A DNA stretch of 61,078 nt, taken from Silanimonas sp. (GTDB taxonomy: Bacteria > Pseudomonadota > Gammaproteobacteria > Xanthomonadales > Xanthomonadaceae). A program made the position numbers and the translations under genes. The notes under the pieces were generated by a model that made no database searches, had not been told where the DNA came from, and worked only from the letters and a program-made list of their open reading frames with translations. The stretch's first letter is position 1. The number at the start of each line of letters is the position of its first letter. The stretch covers positions 1-61,078 of the forward strand of contig BPKK01000015.1 in the NCBI GenBank assembly GCA_026005095.1. Reading direction: 5' to 3'. Of the stretch, positions 38,458 through 46,813 are shown piece by piece.

Positions 38458-38575
38458 TCAGCGGTCCAGCGGGCTTGGCACGCCCCGGCGCCCCGGTTCG
38501 GCACATGGGTGTAGATCTGGGTGGTCGCCAGGTCCTTGTGCCCGAGCAGTTCCTGCACCGTGCGAATGTAGTCGC
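38458..38575 (-). pseudogene. Remnant of an integron integrase (IntI-type), C-terminal end only
   Basis: The minus strand encodes [22 protein letters not shown] in part (box II of a tyrosine recombinase with the His and Tyr), then VPNRGAG; the last eight codons, GVPSPLDR and a TGA, are in the next frame. IntI integrases end in just this way (NRGG-x-GVxSPLDxL). The frame break sits in a G4 run and would be repaired by one extra G. Nothing upstream of about 38575 resembles an integrase; the sequence becomes A+T-rich there. Tyrosine-recombinase identity is firm, the integron subtype likely. Confidence 0.75.
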
Positions 38576-38637
38576 ATTAACGGACTGCCAATTATTGTCA
38601 AGGCCGATTGTTTTCAGGCCATCGAGCCGCTCCTTAG

Positions 38638-38653
38638 GGAAGGTCTGAACAAC
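38638..38653 (+). repeat. IS1478-like left inverted repeat
   Basis: GGAAGGTCTGAACAAC, preceded by the TTAG target duplication at 38634-38637. Confidence 0.93.
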
Positions 38654-38691
38654 TCCGTTCCTTTCGGCGAGAATCGGTCACCGGTTCAAGG

Positions 38692-39669
38692 GTGAGTTCG
38701 ATGCAGCTGTCGTTCGGTGATGCCGAGGGTCTGGGGAGCCGCAAGCGCACGCGGCGCGAGGTGTTTTTGGCGGAGATGGAGCAGGTGGTGCCGTGGCAGG
38801 CGCTGCTGGCGCTGATCGAGCCGCACTACCCGAAGCTGGGCCGTCCCGGCCGCCAGCCGTACCCGCTGGCGACGATGCTGCGCATCCACTTCCTGCAGCA
38901 GTGGTATGCGCTCAGCGACCCGGCGATGGAAGAAGCCTTGTACGACACGCCGGTGATGCGCCGCTTCGCGCAGTTGGGCGGGCTTGCCGACATCCCGGAC
39001 GAGACGACGATCCTCAACTTCCGCCGGCTGTTGGAGACGCACGGACTGGCCGAGAAGCTCTTCGAGCAGGTCAACGCCCATCTTCAGCGCAAGGGCCTGA
39101 GCCTGCGCAGTGGCACGATCGTGGATGCCACGATCATCAGTGCGCCGAGCTCGACCAAGAACAAGGCGGGCGAGCGCGATCCGGCGATGCACCAGACCAA
39201 GAAGGGCAACCAGTGGTTCTTCGGGATGAAGGCGCACATCGGCGTGGATGACGCGTCCGGTCTGGTGCACCACGTGGAATGCACGGCGGCGAACGTGGCC
39301 GACGTGACGCAGGTGCACAAGCTGCTGCACGGCCGGGAAGACACGGTGTGCGGCGACAGCGGCTACACGGGTGCCGAGAAGCGCGAGGAGCTGCAGGACG
39401 TGGACGCCGGCTTCCTGATCGCGGAGAAGCCGTCGAAGTTGCGGGCGATGAAGAACCAGCGCGAGCGGCGTTACACCGAGCGCTGGGAGCGGTACAAGGC
39501 GAGCCTGCGCGCGAAGGTCGAGCACCCGTTCCGGGTGATCAAGCGGCAGTTCGGCTACACGAAGGTGCGCTACCGCGGCCTGGCGAAGAACGCGGCGCAG
39601 GTGCTGACGCTGTTTGCGTTGTCGAATCTGTGGATGGCGCGGCGGCGGTTGCTGCCGGCGGCGGGGTAA
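38692..39669 (+). CDS. IS5-family transposase
   Basis: 325-residue DDE transposase, IS1478 type. An N-terminal DUF772-like part (about 40-120: GRPGRQPYPLATMLRIHFLQ, DPAMEEALYDTP, DETTILNFRRLLE) precedes the catalytic DDE domain: Asp in GTIVDATII, Asp in CGDSGYTG, Glu in RAKVEHPFRVIKRQFG. Uninterrupted and full length, so the element may be active. The frame starts at a GTG (38692); the ATG at 38701 (MQLSFGDAEG) is the more usual start for the family. Confidence 0.95.
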   Translation: MSSMQLSFGDAEGLGSRKRTRREVFLAEMEQVVPWQALLALIEPHYPKLGRPGRQPYPLATMLRIHFLQQWYALSDPAMEEALYDTPVMRRFAQLGGLADIPDETTILNFRRLLETHGLAEKLFEQVNAHLQRKGLSLRSGTIVDATIISAPSSTKNKAGERDPAMHQTKKGNQWFFGMKAHIGVDDASGLVHHVECTAANVADVTQVHKLLHGREDTVCGDSGYTGAEKREELQDVDAGFLIAEKPSKLRAMKNQRERRYTERWERYKASLRAKVEHPFRVIKRQFGYTKVRYRGLAKNAAQVLTLFALSNLWMARRRLLPAAG

Positions 39670-39779
39670 GTGCGCCCGCCGGACGGGGAAACCCGCCCGG
39701 CGGGGCAGCAAAACGTGGGATTCCGACCGGGCTGACGCGATTTCGGCCTTCGAGCCACGAAATCACGAGGGTTCGGCGG

Positions 39780-39795
39780 GTTGTTCAGACCTTCC
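39780..39795 (-). repeat. IS1478-like right inverted repeat
   Basis: Exact reverse complement of the left repeat over 16 bp, followed by TTAG at 39796-39799. Confidence 0.93.
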
Positions 39796-39881
39796 TTAGC
39801 GGTCTGACCTTCGCAGGAACTGCTAGGTTATTACACAAGGGTAATTTCAATATTTGGCAGGAAAGCTTATGGGGCGTCGAT
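39796..39881 (+). promoter_or_regulatory. A+T-rich leader of the glycan operon
   Basis: 86 bp between the IS5 element and the first operon ATG, noticeably A+T-rich (GGTTATTACACAAGGGTAATTTC). It probably carries the operon promoter, but I cannot place -35 and -10 boxes with confidence. The IS right end lies immediately upstream and could alter or supply expression. Confidence 0.35.
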
Positions 39882-40472
39882 ATGCGGAAGTATTTTTGTG
39901 ATGCGCGAGATTTTTTGCGCTTGCGCCGAGTATGCGTGCCTTTGCTTGCCTTGCTTCTATGCTTGCCTGCTTGTGCAGAGCGCGATTTAGAGGAGCCCGG
40001 TGCCCTGAAGAAAGGGAAGCACGCGGACGTCTCTGTTTCGGAGTCAAATGGGCAGGGGGGGGGCATCCGTGCCGCTTGGTCGGAGGTTGCGTTTGAACTG
40101 ACTGAAGCCGTCGCTGGCTGCAACATAGAGATGGTCAACGGGCGCAATGCCGACGGTGTCGATATCGAAGTTCTGCAGGGGCGTCCGGTCACGGTCGAGG
40201 GGTGGTCGATACCCCATGATGGCCAAGAGATGCGGCTGCATCTTGCGCTGCCTGATGGAAGGACAATCGCCGTAAATGCTGTTGAGCCGGTTTATCGTCC
40301 CGATCTGGTTGGCATGGTGGGCGTGCAAGCAGCGAAGACTGCAGGATTCCGGGCGACATTGACGCTGCCTGATGAAGTGGTTGGCCGAGTTGGCATGTTT
40401 GTCGCTCCGCCCTCTGGAGCAAGCAGGGTTCACTGCGCTTCTGGGCGTGGGTTCCTGGTGGTTGCTTCATGA
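39882..40472 (+). CDS. Putative lipoprotein, unknown function, first gene of glycan operon
   Basis: 196-residue protein. Positively charged N-terminus, hydrophobic VCVPLLALLLCLPACAERD with a lipobox (LPAC, acylated Cys about 32), then a mixed-beta region of about 160 residues with acidic and glycine-rich parts; I do not recognise a family. The segment EVLQGRPVTVEGWSIPHDGQ has the look of an Ig-like or carbohydrate-binding beta-sandwich. The ATG at 39882 begins the signal; the frame stays open upstream without a good start. Codon choice and base content are less G+C-rich than the core genes. Its stop overlaps the next start as ATGA. Likely membrane-anchored and exported, perhaps acting on the glycan the operon makes. 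Confidence 0.65.
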   Translation: MRKYFCDARDFLRLRRVCVPLLALLLCLPACAERDLEEPGALKKGKHADVSVSESNGQGGGIRAAWSEVAFELTEAVAGCNIEMVNGRNADGVDIEVLQGRPVTVEGWSIPHDGQEMRLHLALPDGRTIAVNAVEPVYRPDLVGMVGVQAAKTAGFRATLTLPDEVVGRVGMFVAPPSGASRVHCASGRGFLVVAS

Positions 40473-41899
40473 ATAGTGCCGTCATCCGTCGGTTGGTGGT
40501 AACAACCGATCTGCCTGGTCGATTTGCGACTGCCGTCTTGCTGAGTTTCTGTTGGTTAGCGGTCGCGGTAGCTGCCGCCATCTCCACGGGGGGGCATGCG
40601 TCCCTAGACTCGATACAACAGATGTATGAGGCTCAGATCGGGCAGAGTGTCAGCTGGAACCCGCCGTTCATGTCGGCGTTACTAGGGGGGTTGGGTGTAT
40701 CAAGACAACACGGCGCAGGCTTGGCTCTACCGCTTTTTGTCGCCTTCGTATGTGCCATGCTGTGGGGCAGCTATACCTTGGCGCTGCTTTCTTCCCGTGC
40801 GCGGCGGGTGCCGGTTCTGGGATTTCTTTTAGTCATTGTCCTCGTTACGAATCCGGTCGTTTTGCTTTACGCCGGAATCATCTGGAAAGACGTCCTGTTT
40901 GCAGCCGCGACCGCTCTAGCGATCTCCCTGGCACTGATTTCGCTATCAGCAGGCAATCCATGCATCCGCTTGGGGGTGGCGATTTCATGTGCCGCGGTCC
41001 TGGGTGTGCTACCCCATATACGACAGCAGGGGGTGGTGATGATGCCAGTGCTGCTGGTCCTTCCAGTGCTTGCAATGTATTGGATGCCAAGAGTGCTCTG
41101 GCCGCGCAGGCAACTGTTGGGTATCGGTGCCGTGCTCATAGCTTCCCTGGCTACATACACATTGGCGAAGTCATGGGCGGCTGCTTCAATACCGGGCAAC
41201 GATGGGCGTTCGATAAGTGTCGGTTTTAACTCCATCTATAAATTTGACCTCGCGGGCATTGAAGCATTTGAGCGAAATGGCCCATTGGTTGCGATGGGGG
41301 CAGGCTCCGAGGCGCTGGCGGAGCTTCGCGATCATTACACGCCTGAGCGTATCGACTTCTTCGCCCGTTCGCCGCATCTAGTAGAATTTCTAAAAGGCCA
41401 TGAAGAAGAACTCTTTGCGTGGTGGCGATTTGCTGTTACTTCGTTCCCGAATGCGTATGTCACGCATCGGAAGGAAGTTCTTGCCGCGCTTTTTGGTTTC
41501 GCCCCCCCACTGGCCTGTCTTCCCGTCCATCTTGGGGTCGATGGGTTTGAGCACCAAATGTCCGCACTGCAATTGACCCCAGGTTCTGATGCTGTCGATC
41601 GGCGTCTTTATCAACTTGCAGTCCCTTGGTTCGGCATGCCGCCATTCAAGCACTGGAGCTACTTTGCGGCGTTTTTGTTGGTTGCGGCTGTCGCTTTGCT
41701 TGGACGCAGAGGACGAACCCGAGTCGTCTTGGGGATCATCAGTCTGACGATTCTCGTTTTTTACGCTTCATTCGTGCCGACCGCGATTGCTTGCGACTTC
41801 CGTTATCTTTTTCCTGCCATTCCCTGCCTCACAATCTTGGCCATCGCTGTCTTCTTCCAATGGCGTGAGGCGGCAGAGCGCTCGGGGTATCAAAAATGA
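40469..41899 (+). CDS. Polytopic membrane protein, GT-C-like glycosyltransferase candidate
   Basis: 476 residues with about ten predicted TM helices. The first periplasmic loop (GGHASLDSIQQMYEAQIGQS, then SWNPPFMSALLG) has an acidic residue and an N/H-P-P segment, and a later loop carries GIIWKDVLFAA; this D...NPP...WKD pattern occurs in GT-C-fold proteins that use polyprenyl-phosphate sugars and in related uncharacterised families. A periplasmic domain at about 250-340 lies between helices, and the last three helices end near the C-terminus. Start ATG overlaps the lipoprotein stop; stop overlaps the GT2 start (both ATGA). It could instead be a Wzy-like polymerase. No nucleotide-sugar motif is visible. 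Probable role: transfers a lipid-linked sugar in the periplasm. Confidence 0.6.
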   Translation: MNSAVIRRLVVTTDLPGRFATAVLLSFCWLAVAVAAAISTGGHASLDSIQQMYEAQIGQSVSWNPPFMSALLGGLGVSRQHGAGLALPLFVAFVCAMLWGSYTLALLSSRARRVPVLGFLLVIVLVTNPVVLLYAGIIWKDVLFAAATALAISLALISLSAGNPCIRLGVAISCAAVLGVLPHIRQQGVVMMPVLLVLPVLAMYWMPRVLWPRRQLLGIGAVLIASLATYTLAKSWAAASIPGNDGRSISVGFNSIYKFDLAGIEAFERNGPLVAMGAGSEALAELRDHYTPERIDFFARSPHLVEFLKGHEEELFAWWRFAVTSFPNAYVTHRKEVLAALFGFAPPLACLPVHLGVDGFEHQMSALQLTPGSDAVDRRLYQLAVPWFGMPPFKHWSYFAAFLLVAAVALLGRRGRTRVVLGIISLTILVFYASFVPTAIACDFRYLFPAIPCLTILAIAVFFQWREAAERSGYQK

Positions 41900-42594
41900 A
41901 TTTTGTTCCGTCGTCTCAGGCAAATGATCTTCTTGTCATCATTGCCGCATTCAACGAGCAGAAAACGATTGGTGAGGTGGTGGCTGGATTGCGTCAATAT
42001 GACGTAGATGTGGTCGTCGTCGACGACGGCAGCCACGACGAGACTTCGCTGCGTGCAAGTGAATCCGGCGCAATTGTCGTCCGTCATCCGATCAATCTGG
42101 GTCAGGGGGCAGCACTTCAAACTGGTTTGGAATTCGGATTGCGCCAGCGGTATGCATACTTTGTAACCTTCGATGCCGATGGCCAACATGACCCGGCCGA
42201 TATTCCATCCCTTAAAAAAGTTCAGCGTGATACTGGGGCGGACTTCGTGCTGGGCAGTCGGTTTCTTGGTAAGACGGTTGGCATGACAGGCGGGCGGCGT
42301 CTGCTCCTTAAGGCTGCCGTTGCGTTTACCCGATTGACATCCGGTATTAAACTGTCCGATGCACACAACGGACTTCGTCTGATGACACGGGCGGGTGCAA
42401 TGGCGATCGATCTCCGCCAGAATCGCATGGCGCATGCATCCGAAATCATCAATCAAATTGCTGCCAGTGGACTAAAATATGCAGAGTGCCCGGTCACAAT
42501 TCGCTATACCGACTATTCGCGAGCGAAAGGGCAATCTGGCCTTAATTCGCTGAACATCGTGCTTGATCTGTTTCTCCAGAGGCTCCGTAGATGA
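41896..42594 (+). CDS. GT2 glycosyltransferase, dolichol-phosphate-mannose-synthase-like
   Basis: 232-residue cytosolic GT2 enzyme: LLVIIAAFNEQKTIGEVV, VVVVDDGSHDET, the DxD metal site in FDADGQHDP, and GSRFLG, SDAHNGLRLMTR near the C-terminus. It lacks the C-terminal membrane helices of GtrB, so it resembles short DPM1-type synthases, which load a nucleotide sugar onto a polyprenyl phosphate. ATGA overlaps at both ends couple it to the polytopic protein and to the DUF2304 gene, whose product may hold it at the membrane. Confidence 0.88.
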   Translation: MNFVPSSQANDLLVIIAAFNEQKTIGEVVAGLRQYDVDVVVVDDGSHDETSLRASESGAIVVRHPINLGQGAALQTGLEFGLRQRYAYFVTFDADGQHDPADIPSLKKVQRDTGADFVLGSRFLGKTVGMTGGRRLLLKAAVAFTRLTSGIKLSDAHNGLRLMTRAGAMAIDLRQNRMAHASEIINQIAASGLKYAECPVTIRYTDYSRAKGQSGLNSLNIVLDLFLQRLRR

Positions 42595-42926
42595 TTGCCT
42601 ACATCCTGACGGCTTTGATATTGCCTATCTTTCTCTATGCATTTCGGTCTTGGCGAGTCTCCCGCCTAGTATCTTTAGCCCTTTGTGTTGGTGGGGCGGT
42701 TGGCCTTGCTTTTGTCTGGATGCCGGAGATTGCAACGGTTCTGGCGAGGATGATGGGGGTTGGGCGTGGTGCAGATCTTGTGATCTATATCTACTCGCTG
42801 CTCAGCTTCGTATTGATTCTTGATCTCTCACTGAAGCTGAAATCCCAGCATCAAATCATCACTCGGTTGGTTCGCGAAGTTGCGATTGCGGCCGCCCGCT
42901 TTCCGAAGGATCGGACTCGCCCATGA
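42591..42926 (+). CDS. DUF2304 membrane protein
   Basis: 111-residue protein with three hydrophobic helices (about 2-19, 26-46, 61-82) and a short charged cytosolic tail (KLKSQHQIITRLVREVAI). Matches the DUF2304 family, which often follows a DPM1-like glycosyltransferase and may serve as its membrane partner. Function is not established. Coupled by ATGA to the genes on both sides. Confidence 0.8.
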   Translation: MIAYILTALILPIFLYAFRSWRVSRLVSLALCVGGAVGLAFVWMPEIATVLARMMGVGRGADLVIYIYSLLSFVLILDLSLKLKSQHQIITRLVREVAIAAARFPKDRTRP

Positions 42927-43312
42927 ACGCCAAACTGGTCGCGGTCTTGTTCTCGGTGGTCTTGCTAATGGTTACCGGGCAAATACTGTTCAAGCTGACA
43001 GCGGTGTCCTGGCAATCTGAAGGTACTTGGCTCAGCACGATGGTGCTCGTTCGCCTTGCCGCTTCGCTTGTAGTTTATGCGCTTGCGACCTTTGCATGGA
43101 TCTGGGTATTGCAACATGTGCCATTGGGGCGCGCATATCCGTTCATGGCGCTGATGTTCATCCTTGTGCCGCTGGTTTCCATGTGGGTCTTTGGTGAAAC
43201 ACAGGGGTTGCGTTACTACCTTGGCATAGTCCTGATTTGCTTGGGGGTGTCGATTAGTGCCAGTAGTCCGGTATCTGATAGTGTCACTACTGCCAATAGA
43301 TCGCCGCACTGA
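42923..43312 (+). CDS. ArnE/EmrE-like small transporter subunit
   Basis: 129-residue four-TM protein of the EamA/small-multidrug-resistance type: [15 protein letters not shown] in helix 1, [22 protein letters not shown], then [22 protein letters not shown] and a last helix; the [10 protein letters not shown] and GE segments are those of ArnE/ArnF, which flip aminoarabinosyl-undecaprenyl phosphate. Alone it may form a homodimer or pair with DUF2304. Last gene of the operon; predicted to flip the lipid-linked sugar made by the GT2. Confidence 0.82.
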   Translation: MNAKLVAVLFSVVLLMVTGQILFKLTAVSWQSEGTWLSTMVLVRLAASLVVYALATFAWIWVLQHVPLGRAYPFMALMFILVPLVSMWVFGETQGLRYYLGIVLICLGVSISASSPVSDSVTTANRSPH

Positions 43313-43365
43313 TCGGTTGGATTGCCTCGACTACAATCAAGCATCGTCAGGACACATGTTCGAAC

Positions 43366-44073
43366 ATGAAAAGCAAGCTCTACACCTCTGCCGCTGAAGC
43401 GCTAGGCGGCCTCGTCACCGACGGCCAAACCCTTGCGGTCGGCGGCTTCGGCCTGTGCGGCATTCCCGAGGCCCTGATCGCGGCGCTGCGCGATTCCGGG
43501 GTGAAGGATCTCACCGTCATCTCGAACAATGCCGGCGTGGATGGCTTCGGTCTTGGCCAGCTGCTCGCCACCCGGCAGATCCGCAAGATGATTTCGAGCT
43601 ATGTGGGCGAGAACAAAGAGTTCGAGCGCCAGTACCTCGCCGGCGAACTCGAGCTCGAGTTCAACCCGCAGGGGACCTTGGCCGAGCGCCTACGCGCCGG
43701 CGGAGCGGGCATCCCGGCCTTCTATACCCGCACCGGCTACGGCACGGTGGTGGCCGAGGGCAAGGAAACGCGCCAGTTCGGCGAGCACTGGTATGTGCTG
43801 GAGACGGCCCTGGTGGCCGATGTCTCGCTGGTCAAGGCCTGGAAGGCGGACCAGGCGGGCAATCTGGTGTTCCGCAAGACGGCGCGCAACTTCAATCCGG
43901 CCTGCGCCATGGCCGGCAAGGTTTGCGTGGCCGAGGTGGAGGAACTGGTGGAGATCGGCGAGATCGACCCGGACCAGGTGCACCTGCCGGGCATCTATGT
44001 CGACCGCATCGTGGTCAACCCCAACCCCGAGAAGCGCATCGAGCAGCGCACCACCCGCGAAGGAGTGAAGTGA
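43366..44073 (+). CDS. scoA: 3-oxoacid CoA-transferase subunit A
   Basis: 235-residue alpha subunit of a family I CoA transferase (succinyl-CoA:3-oxoacid type). Signature [18 protein letters not shown] near residue 28 and [34 protein letters not shown] and the [12 protein letters not shown] segment are family-typical. The next gene is the beta subunit, 1 nt later. Base content returns to the G+C-rich core here. A TACAAT at 43332-43337 could be a -10 box. In Xanthomonas the homologues lpsI/lpsJ flank the LPS locus; their metabolic role is acetoacetate activation. Confidence 0.95.
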   Translation: MKSKLYTSAAEALGGLVTDGQTLAVGGFGLCGIPEALIAALRDSGVKDLTVISNNAGVDGFGLGQLLATRQIRKMISSYVGENKEFERQYLAGELELEFNPQGTLAERLRAGGAGIPAFYTRTGYGTVVAEGKETRQFGEHWYVLETALVADVSLVKAWKADQAGNLVFRKTARNFNPACAMAGKVCVAEVEELVEIGEIDPDQVHLPGIYVDRIVVNPNPEKRIEQRTTREGVK

Positions 44074-44074
44074 C

Positions 44075-44704
44075 ATGCCCTGGACTCGCGACCAAATGGC
44101 GGCCCGCGCCGCCCGTGAGCTTTCCGATGGCGCCTACGTGAACCTCGGCATCGGCCTGCCGACCCTGGTGGCCAATCACATTCCCGAGGGCATGGATGTC
44201 TGGCTGCAGAGCGAGAACGGCCTGCTCGGCATCGGCCCTTTCCCCACCGAGGACGAGGTCGATCCCGATCTCATCAATGCCGGCAAGCAGACGGTGACCG
44301 CCCGCCCGGGCGCTAGCTTCTTTGGCAGCCATGAGAGTTTCGCGATGATCCGCGGTGGCCACATCGATCTGGCCATCCTTGGCGCCATGCAGGTGACCGA
44401 CAAGGGAGACCTCGCCAACTGGATGGTGCCCGGCAAGATGGTGAAGGGCATGGGCGGGGCGATGGATCTCGTGGCCGGGGTGAAGCGCGTGGTGGTGTTG
44501 ATGGAGCACACGGCGAAGAACGGCGAGCACAAGATCGTGCCGCAATGCACCCTGCCGCTCACCGGCTTGGGCGTGGTGAACCGCATCATCACCGAGCTCG
44601 GTGTGTTCGATGTGACGCCGCAGGGCTTGAAGGTGGCCGAGCTGGCGCCGGGCGCGGCCCTGGATGAGGTGCGGGCCAAGACGGGCGTCCCCGTCCACTA
44701 TTGA
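44075..44704 (+). CDS. scoB: 3-oxoacid CoA-transferase subunit B
   Basis: 209-residue beta subunit. [14 protein letters not shown] near residue 23 and the catalytic-Glu motif [10 protein letters not shown] near residue 48 are conserved; [20 protein letters not shown] follows. The alpha and beta chains together swap CoA between succinate and acetoacetate. It starts 1 nt after scoA with AAGGAG as its ribosome site inside the scoA end, so the two are coupled. Confidence 0.95.
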   Translation: MPWTRDQMAARAARELSDGAYVNLGIGLPTLVANHIPEGMDVWLQSENGLLGIGPFPTEDEVDPDLINAGKQTVTARPGASFFGSHESFAMIRGGHIDLAILGAMQVTDKGDLANWMVPGKMVKGMGGAMDLVAGVKRVVVLMEHTAKNGEHKIVPQCTLPLTGLGVVNRIITELGVFDVTPQGLKVAELAPGAALDEVRAKTGVPVHY

Positions 44705-44736
44705 CTGGAACGCTCGCGTAGAACGGCAAGAGCTGG

Positions 44737-44754
44737 AGGGGCCGAAGGGCCCCT
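44737..44754. terminator. Hairpin between convergent scoB and galE
   Basis: AGGGGCC-GAAG-GGCCCCT: a 7-bp perfect stem with a 4-nt loop in the 54 bp between the two convergent genes. Weak T tract; likely a shared terminator. Confidence 0.45.
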
Positions 44755-44758
44755 GTGC

Positions 44759-45781
44759 TCATCCGGCGGGCGAAGGGCGTGTCAAGCTCTGCTGCCACCG
44801 CCACGCATCAACGCACATGGCATCGAGGCCGCGGCGAGCCTTCCAGCCCAGTAGGTGCTCGGCCAGGGCCGGATCGGCCCAGCATTCGGCCACGTCGCCG
44901 GGGCGGCGCGGGGCGATGCGGTAGGGGATGGGGCGGCCCACGGCGCGGCCGAAGGCCTCGATCACCTCGAGTACGGAATAGCCGGTGCCGGTGCCGAGAT
45001 TTACCGTGATCTCGCGGGCTTCGCCTTCGCAGAGGGTCCCCAAGGCAGCGACGTGGGCCTGGGCAAGATCGACGACGTGGATGTAGTCGCGCACTCCGGT
45101 GCCGTCGCGGGTGGGGTAGTCGTTGCCAAAGACCTGGATGGCCTCGCGCAGGCCGGCGGCGGTCTGCGCCACGAAGGGCACCAGGTTGTTCGGCACGCCA
45201 CGCGGCAGCTCGCCGATCAGCCCGCTCTCGTGGGCGCCGGCGGGGTTGAAGTAGCGCAGGATGGCGGCTTTCAGCGGGCTGCCGGGCGCGGCCAGGAGGT
45301 CGCGGATGACGTGTTCCATCATCAGCTTGGTCTGGCCATACGGGTTGGTGGCGCCGAGCGGGGCGTCCTCGCGGATGGGGCAGCGCTCGGGCATGCCATA
45401 GACAGTGGCTGAGCTGCTGAATACGAGGTGCTGGCAGCCGTGGTCCTGCATGGCCTGAAGCAGGGCGAGGGTGCCGCCGACGTTGTTGCGGTGATAGCGC
45501 AGCGGTTGCTGCACGCTCTCGCCCACGGCCTTGAGGGCGGCGAAATGGATCACCGCTTCGGGCTGCACTTCAGCAAAGCAGGCTTTTAGTGCGGCCTCGT
45601 CGAGCAGATCGAGCTCGGTATGCGGGATCTCGCGCCCGCACAAGGTGGCGAGGCGTTCGAGGATCCAGCGCTCGCTGTTGCAGAAGTTGTCGATGATGTG
45701 GACATCGAAGCCGGCGGCGACGAGTTCCACCACGGTATGCGAGCCGATATAGCCGGCACCGCCGGTGACCAGCACCTTCAT
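44759..45781 (-). CDS. galE: UDP-glucose 4-epimerase
   Basis: 340-residue SDR enzyme interconverting UDP-glucose and UDP-galactose. NAD-binding [16 protein letters not shown] at the N-terminus, catalytic SSSATVYG with Ser at about 124 and [10 protein letters not shown] with the Tyr-x3-Lys pair, and [17 protein letters not shown] are all present. Product feeds LPS and exopolysaccharide. Follows etfA on the same strand by about 80 bp. The UDP-glucose versus UDP-GlcNAc preference cannot be read here with certainty. Confidence 0.94.
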   Translation of the reverse strand: MKVLVTGGAGYIGSHTVVELVAAGFDVHIIDNFCNSERWILERLATLCGREIPHTELDLLDEAALKACFAEVQPEAVIHFAALKAVGESVQQPLRYHRNNVGGTLALLQAMQDHGCQHLVFSSSATVYGMPERCPIREDAPLGATNPYGQTKLMMEHVIRDLLAAPGSPLKAAILRYFNPAGAHESGLIGELPRGVPNNLVPFVAQTAAGLREAIQVFGNDYPTRDGTGVRDYIHVVDLAQAHVAALGTLCEGEAREITVNLGTGTGYSVLEVIEAFGRAVGRPIPYRIAPRRPGDVAECWADPALAEHLLGWKARRGLDAMCVDAWRWQQSLTRPSPAG

Positions 45782-45831
45782 GCCTCACTCCTTGCCTGGA
45801 GGCCGCGGCGGGGGCCGCGGCCCGGGGGGAA

Positions 45832-45852
45832 CCCCGCCATTCCGTGGCGGGG
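45832..45852 (-). terminator. Hairpin downstream of etfA
   Basis: CCCCGCCA-TTCCG-TGGCGGGG: 8-bp perfect stem, directly after the etfA stop on the minus strand. Probably ends or attenuates the etfBA transcript before galE. Confidence 0.45.
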
Positions 45853-45861
45853 CAGGGGACG

Positions 45862-46806
45862 TCAGCCCAGGGCTTTCTCGAGCTCCGGGACGATCTGGAA
45901 CAGGTCACCGACGAGGCCGATGTCGGCGATCTCGAAGATCGGCGCGTCGGCATCCTTGTTGATGGCGACGATGGTGCCGGCATCCTTGATGCCGGTGAGG
46001 TGCTGGATGGCGCCGGAGATGCCGATGGCGATGTAGAGCTCGGGGGCGATGATCTTGCCGGTCTGGCCCACCTGCATGTCGTTCGGCACATAGCCGGCAT
46101 CCACCGCCGCGCGCGAGGCGCCGACGGCCGCACCGAGCTTATCGGCGAGGCGGTAGATGAGCGCGAAGTTCTCGGCCGAGCCCACCCCGCGGCCGCCGGA
46201 GACCACTTTGCTGGCGCTCTGCAGGTCCGGGCGATCGCTCTTGCCAGTGGCCAGACCCTTGAAGCGGGTATGCGTGGGCAGAGCGACACCCAGGCTCACG
46301 GCCTCGATCGCCGCGTTGCCGCCGTTGCCGGCGGCCGGCCAGGAGGCCGGGCGCACGGTAGCCACCACGGTGCGGTCGGCGGGCGCCGTCACCGAGATGA
46401 TGGCGTTGCCGGCATAGATCGGGCGCTTGAAGGCATGCGGGCCGTCCACGGCCATCAGGTCGGACACCTGGGCCACGCCGAGCAGGGCGGCCACGCAGGG
46501 GGCGAGGTCGCGGCCGAAGGTGGTGGCGGGCAGCAGCACATGGCTGTAGCCGGCCGCGAGCGCGGCGACCTGCGGGGCCAGCACGGCAGCCAGGGCATGC
46601 GCGTTCTCGGCACGGGCGGCGGTGATCACCTTGGCCACGCCGGCGATCCTGGCGGCCTCGGCGGCGACATTGGCCGGGTCGGCGGCCAGCACGGCGATGT
46701 GGATCTCGCCACCGATCTTGGTGGCGGCGGTGACGCAGCGGGCGGTGGCCGGGTTCAGTTTGCCGTCGAGGTGCTCGGCAACGATCAGGATCTTGCTCAT
46801 GCTCAT
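45862..46806 (-). CDS. etfA: Electron transfer flavoprotein alpha subunit
   Basis: 314-residue FAD-carrying subunit that collects electrons from acyl-CoA dehydrogenases and passes them to the quinone pool via ETF-QO. The C-terminal FAD signature is complete: [20 protein letters not shown] and then [20 protein letters not shown]. Starts at ATG 46806, or at 46800 where [10 protein letters not shown] begins. It follows etfB with 7 nt between. A plausible electron source is the acyl-CoA dehydrogenase at 59.4 kb. Confidence 0.96.
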   Translation of the reverse strand: MSMSKILIVAEHLDGKLNPATARCVTAATKIGGEIHIAVLAADPANVAAEAARIAGVAKVITAARAENAHALAAVLAPQVAALAAGYSHVLLPATTFGRDLAPCVAALLGVAQVSDLMAVDGPHAFKRPIYAGNAIISVTAPADRTVVATVRPASWPAAGNGGNAAIEAVSLGVALPTHTRFKGLATGKSDRPDLQSASKVVSGGRGVGSAENFALIYRLADKLGAAVGASRAAVDAGYVPNDMQVGQTGKIIAPELYIAIGISGAIQHLTGIKDAGTIVAINKDADAPIFEIADIGLVGDLFQIVPELEKALG

Positions 46807-46813
46807 CGGTTCC

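Larger units (their letters stand above)
38638..39795 (+). mobile_element. IS5-family element, IS1478-like, 1158 bp
   Basis: Intact insertion sequence bounded by terminal repeats GGAAGGTCTGAACAAC (38638-38653 and the reverse complement at 39780-39795) and flanked by a perfect 4-bp duplication TTAG (38634-38637, 39796-39799), matching the YTAR target of the IS5 group. One transposase gene fills it. The target lay in A+T-rich DNA between the integrase remnant and the glycan operon. Confidence 0.95.

Noticed and set aside
38193..38558. A 121-residue gene
   Set aside because: Only its first ~25 residues are meaningful (recombinase end); the rest is a shadow of the WGR gene.
39800..43320. attC sites expected if the island were an integron cassette array
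   Set aside because: I found no convincing GTTRRRY/RYYYAAC pairs by eye; an integron origin rests on the intI relic only.
43317..43365. Promoter of scoAB with TACAAT
   Set aside because: No -35 at proper spacing; mentioned in the gene entry but not listed as a feature.
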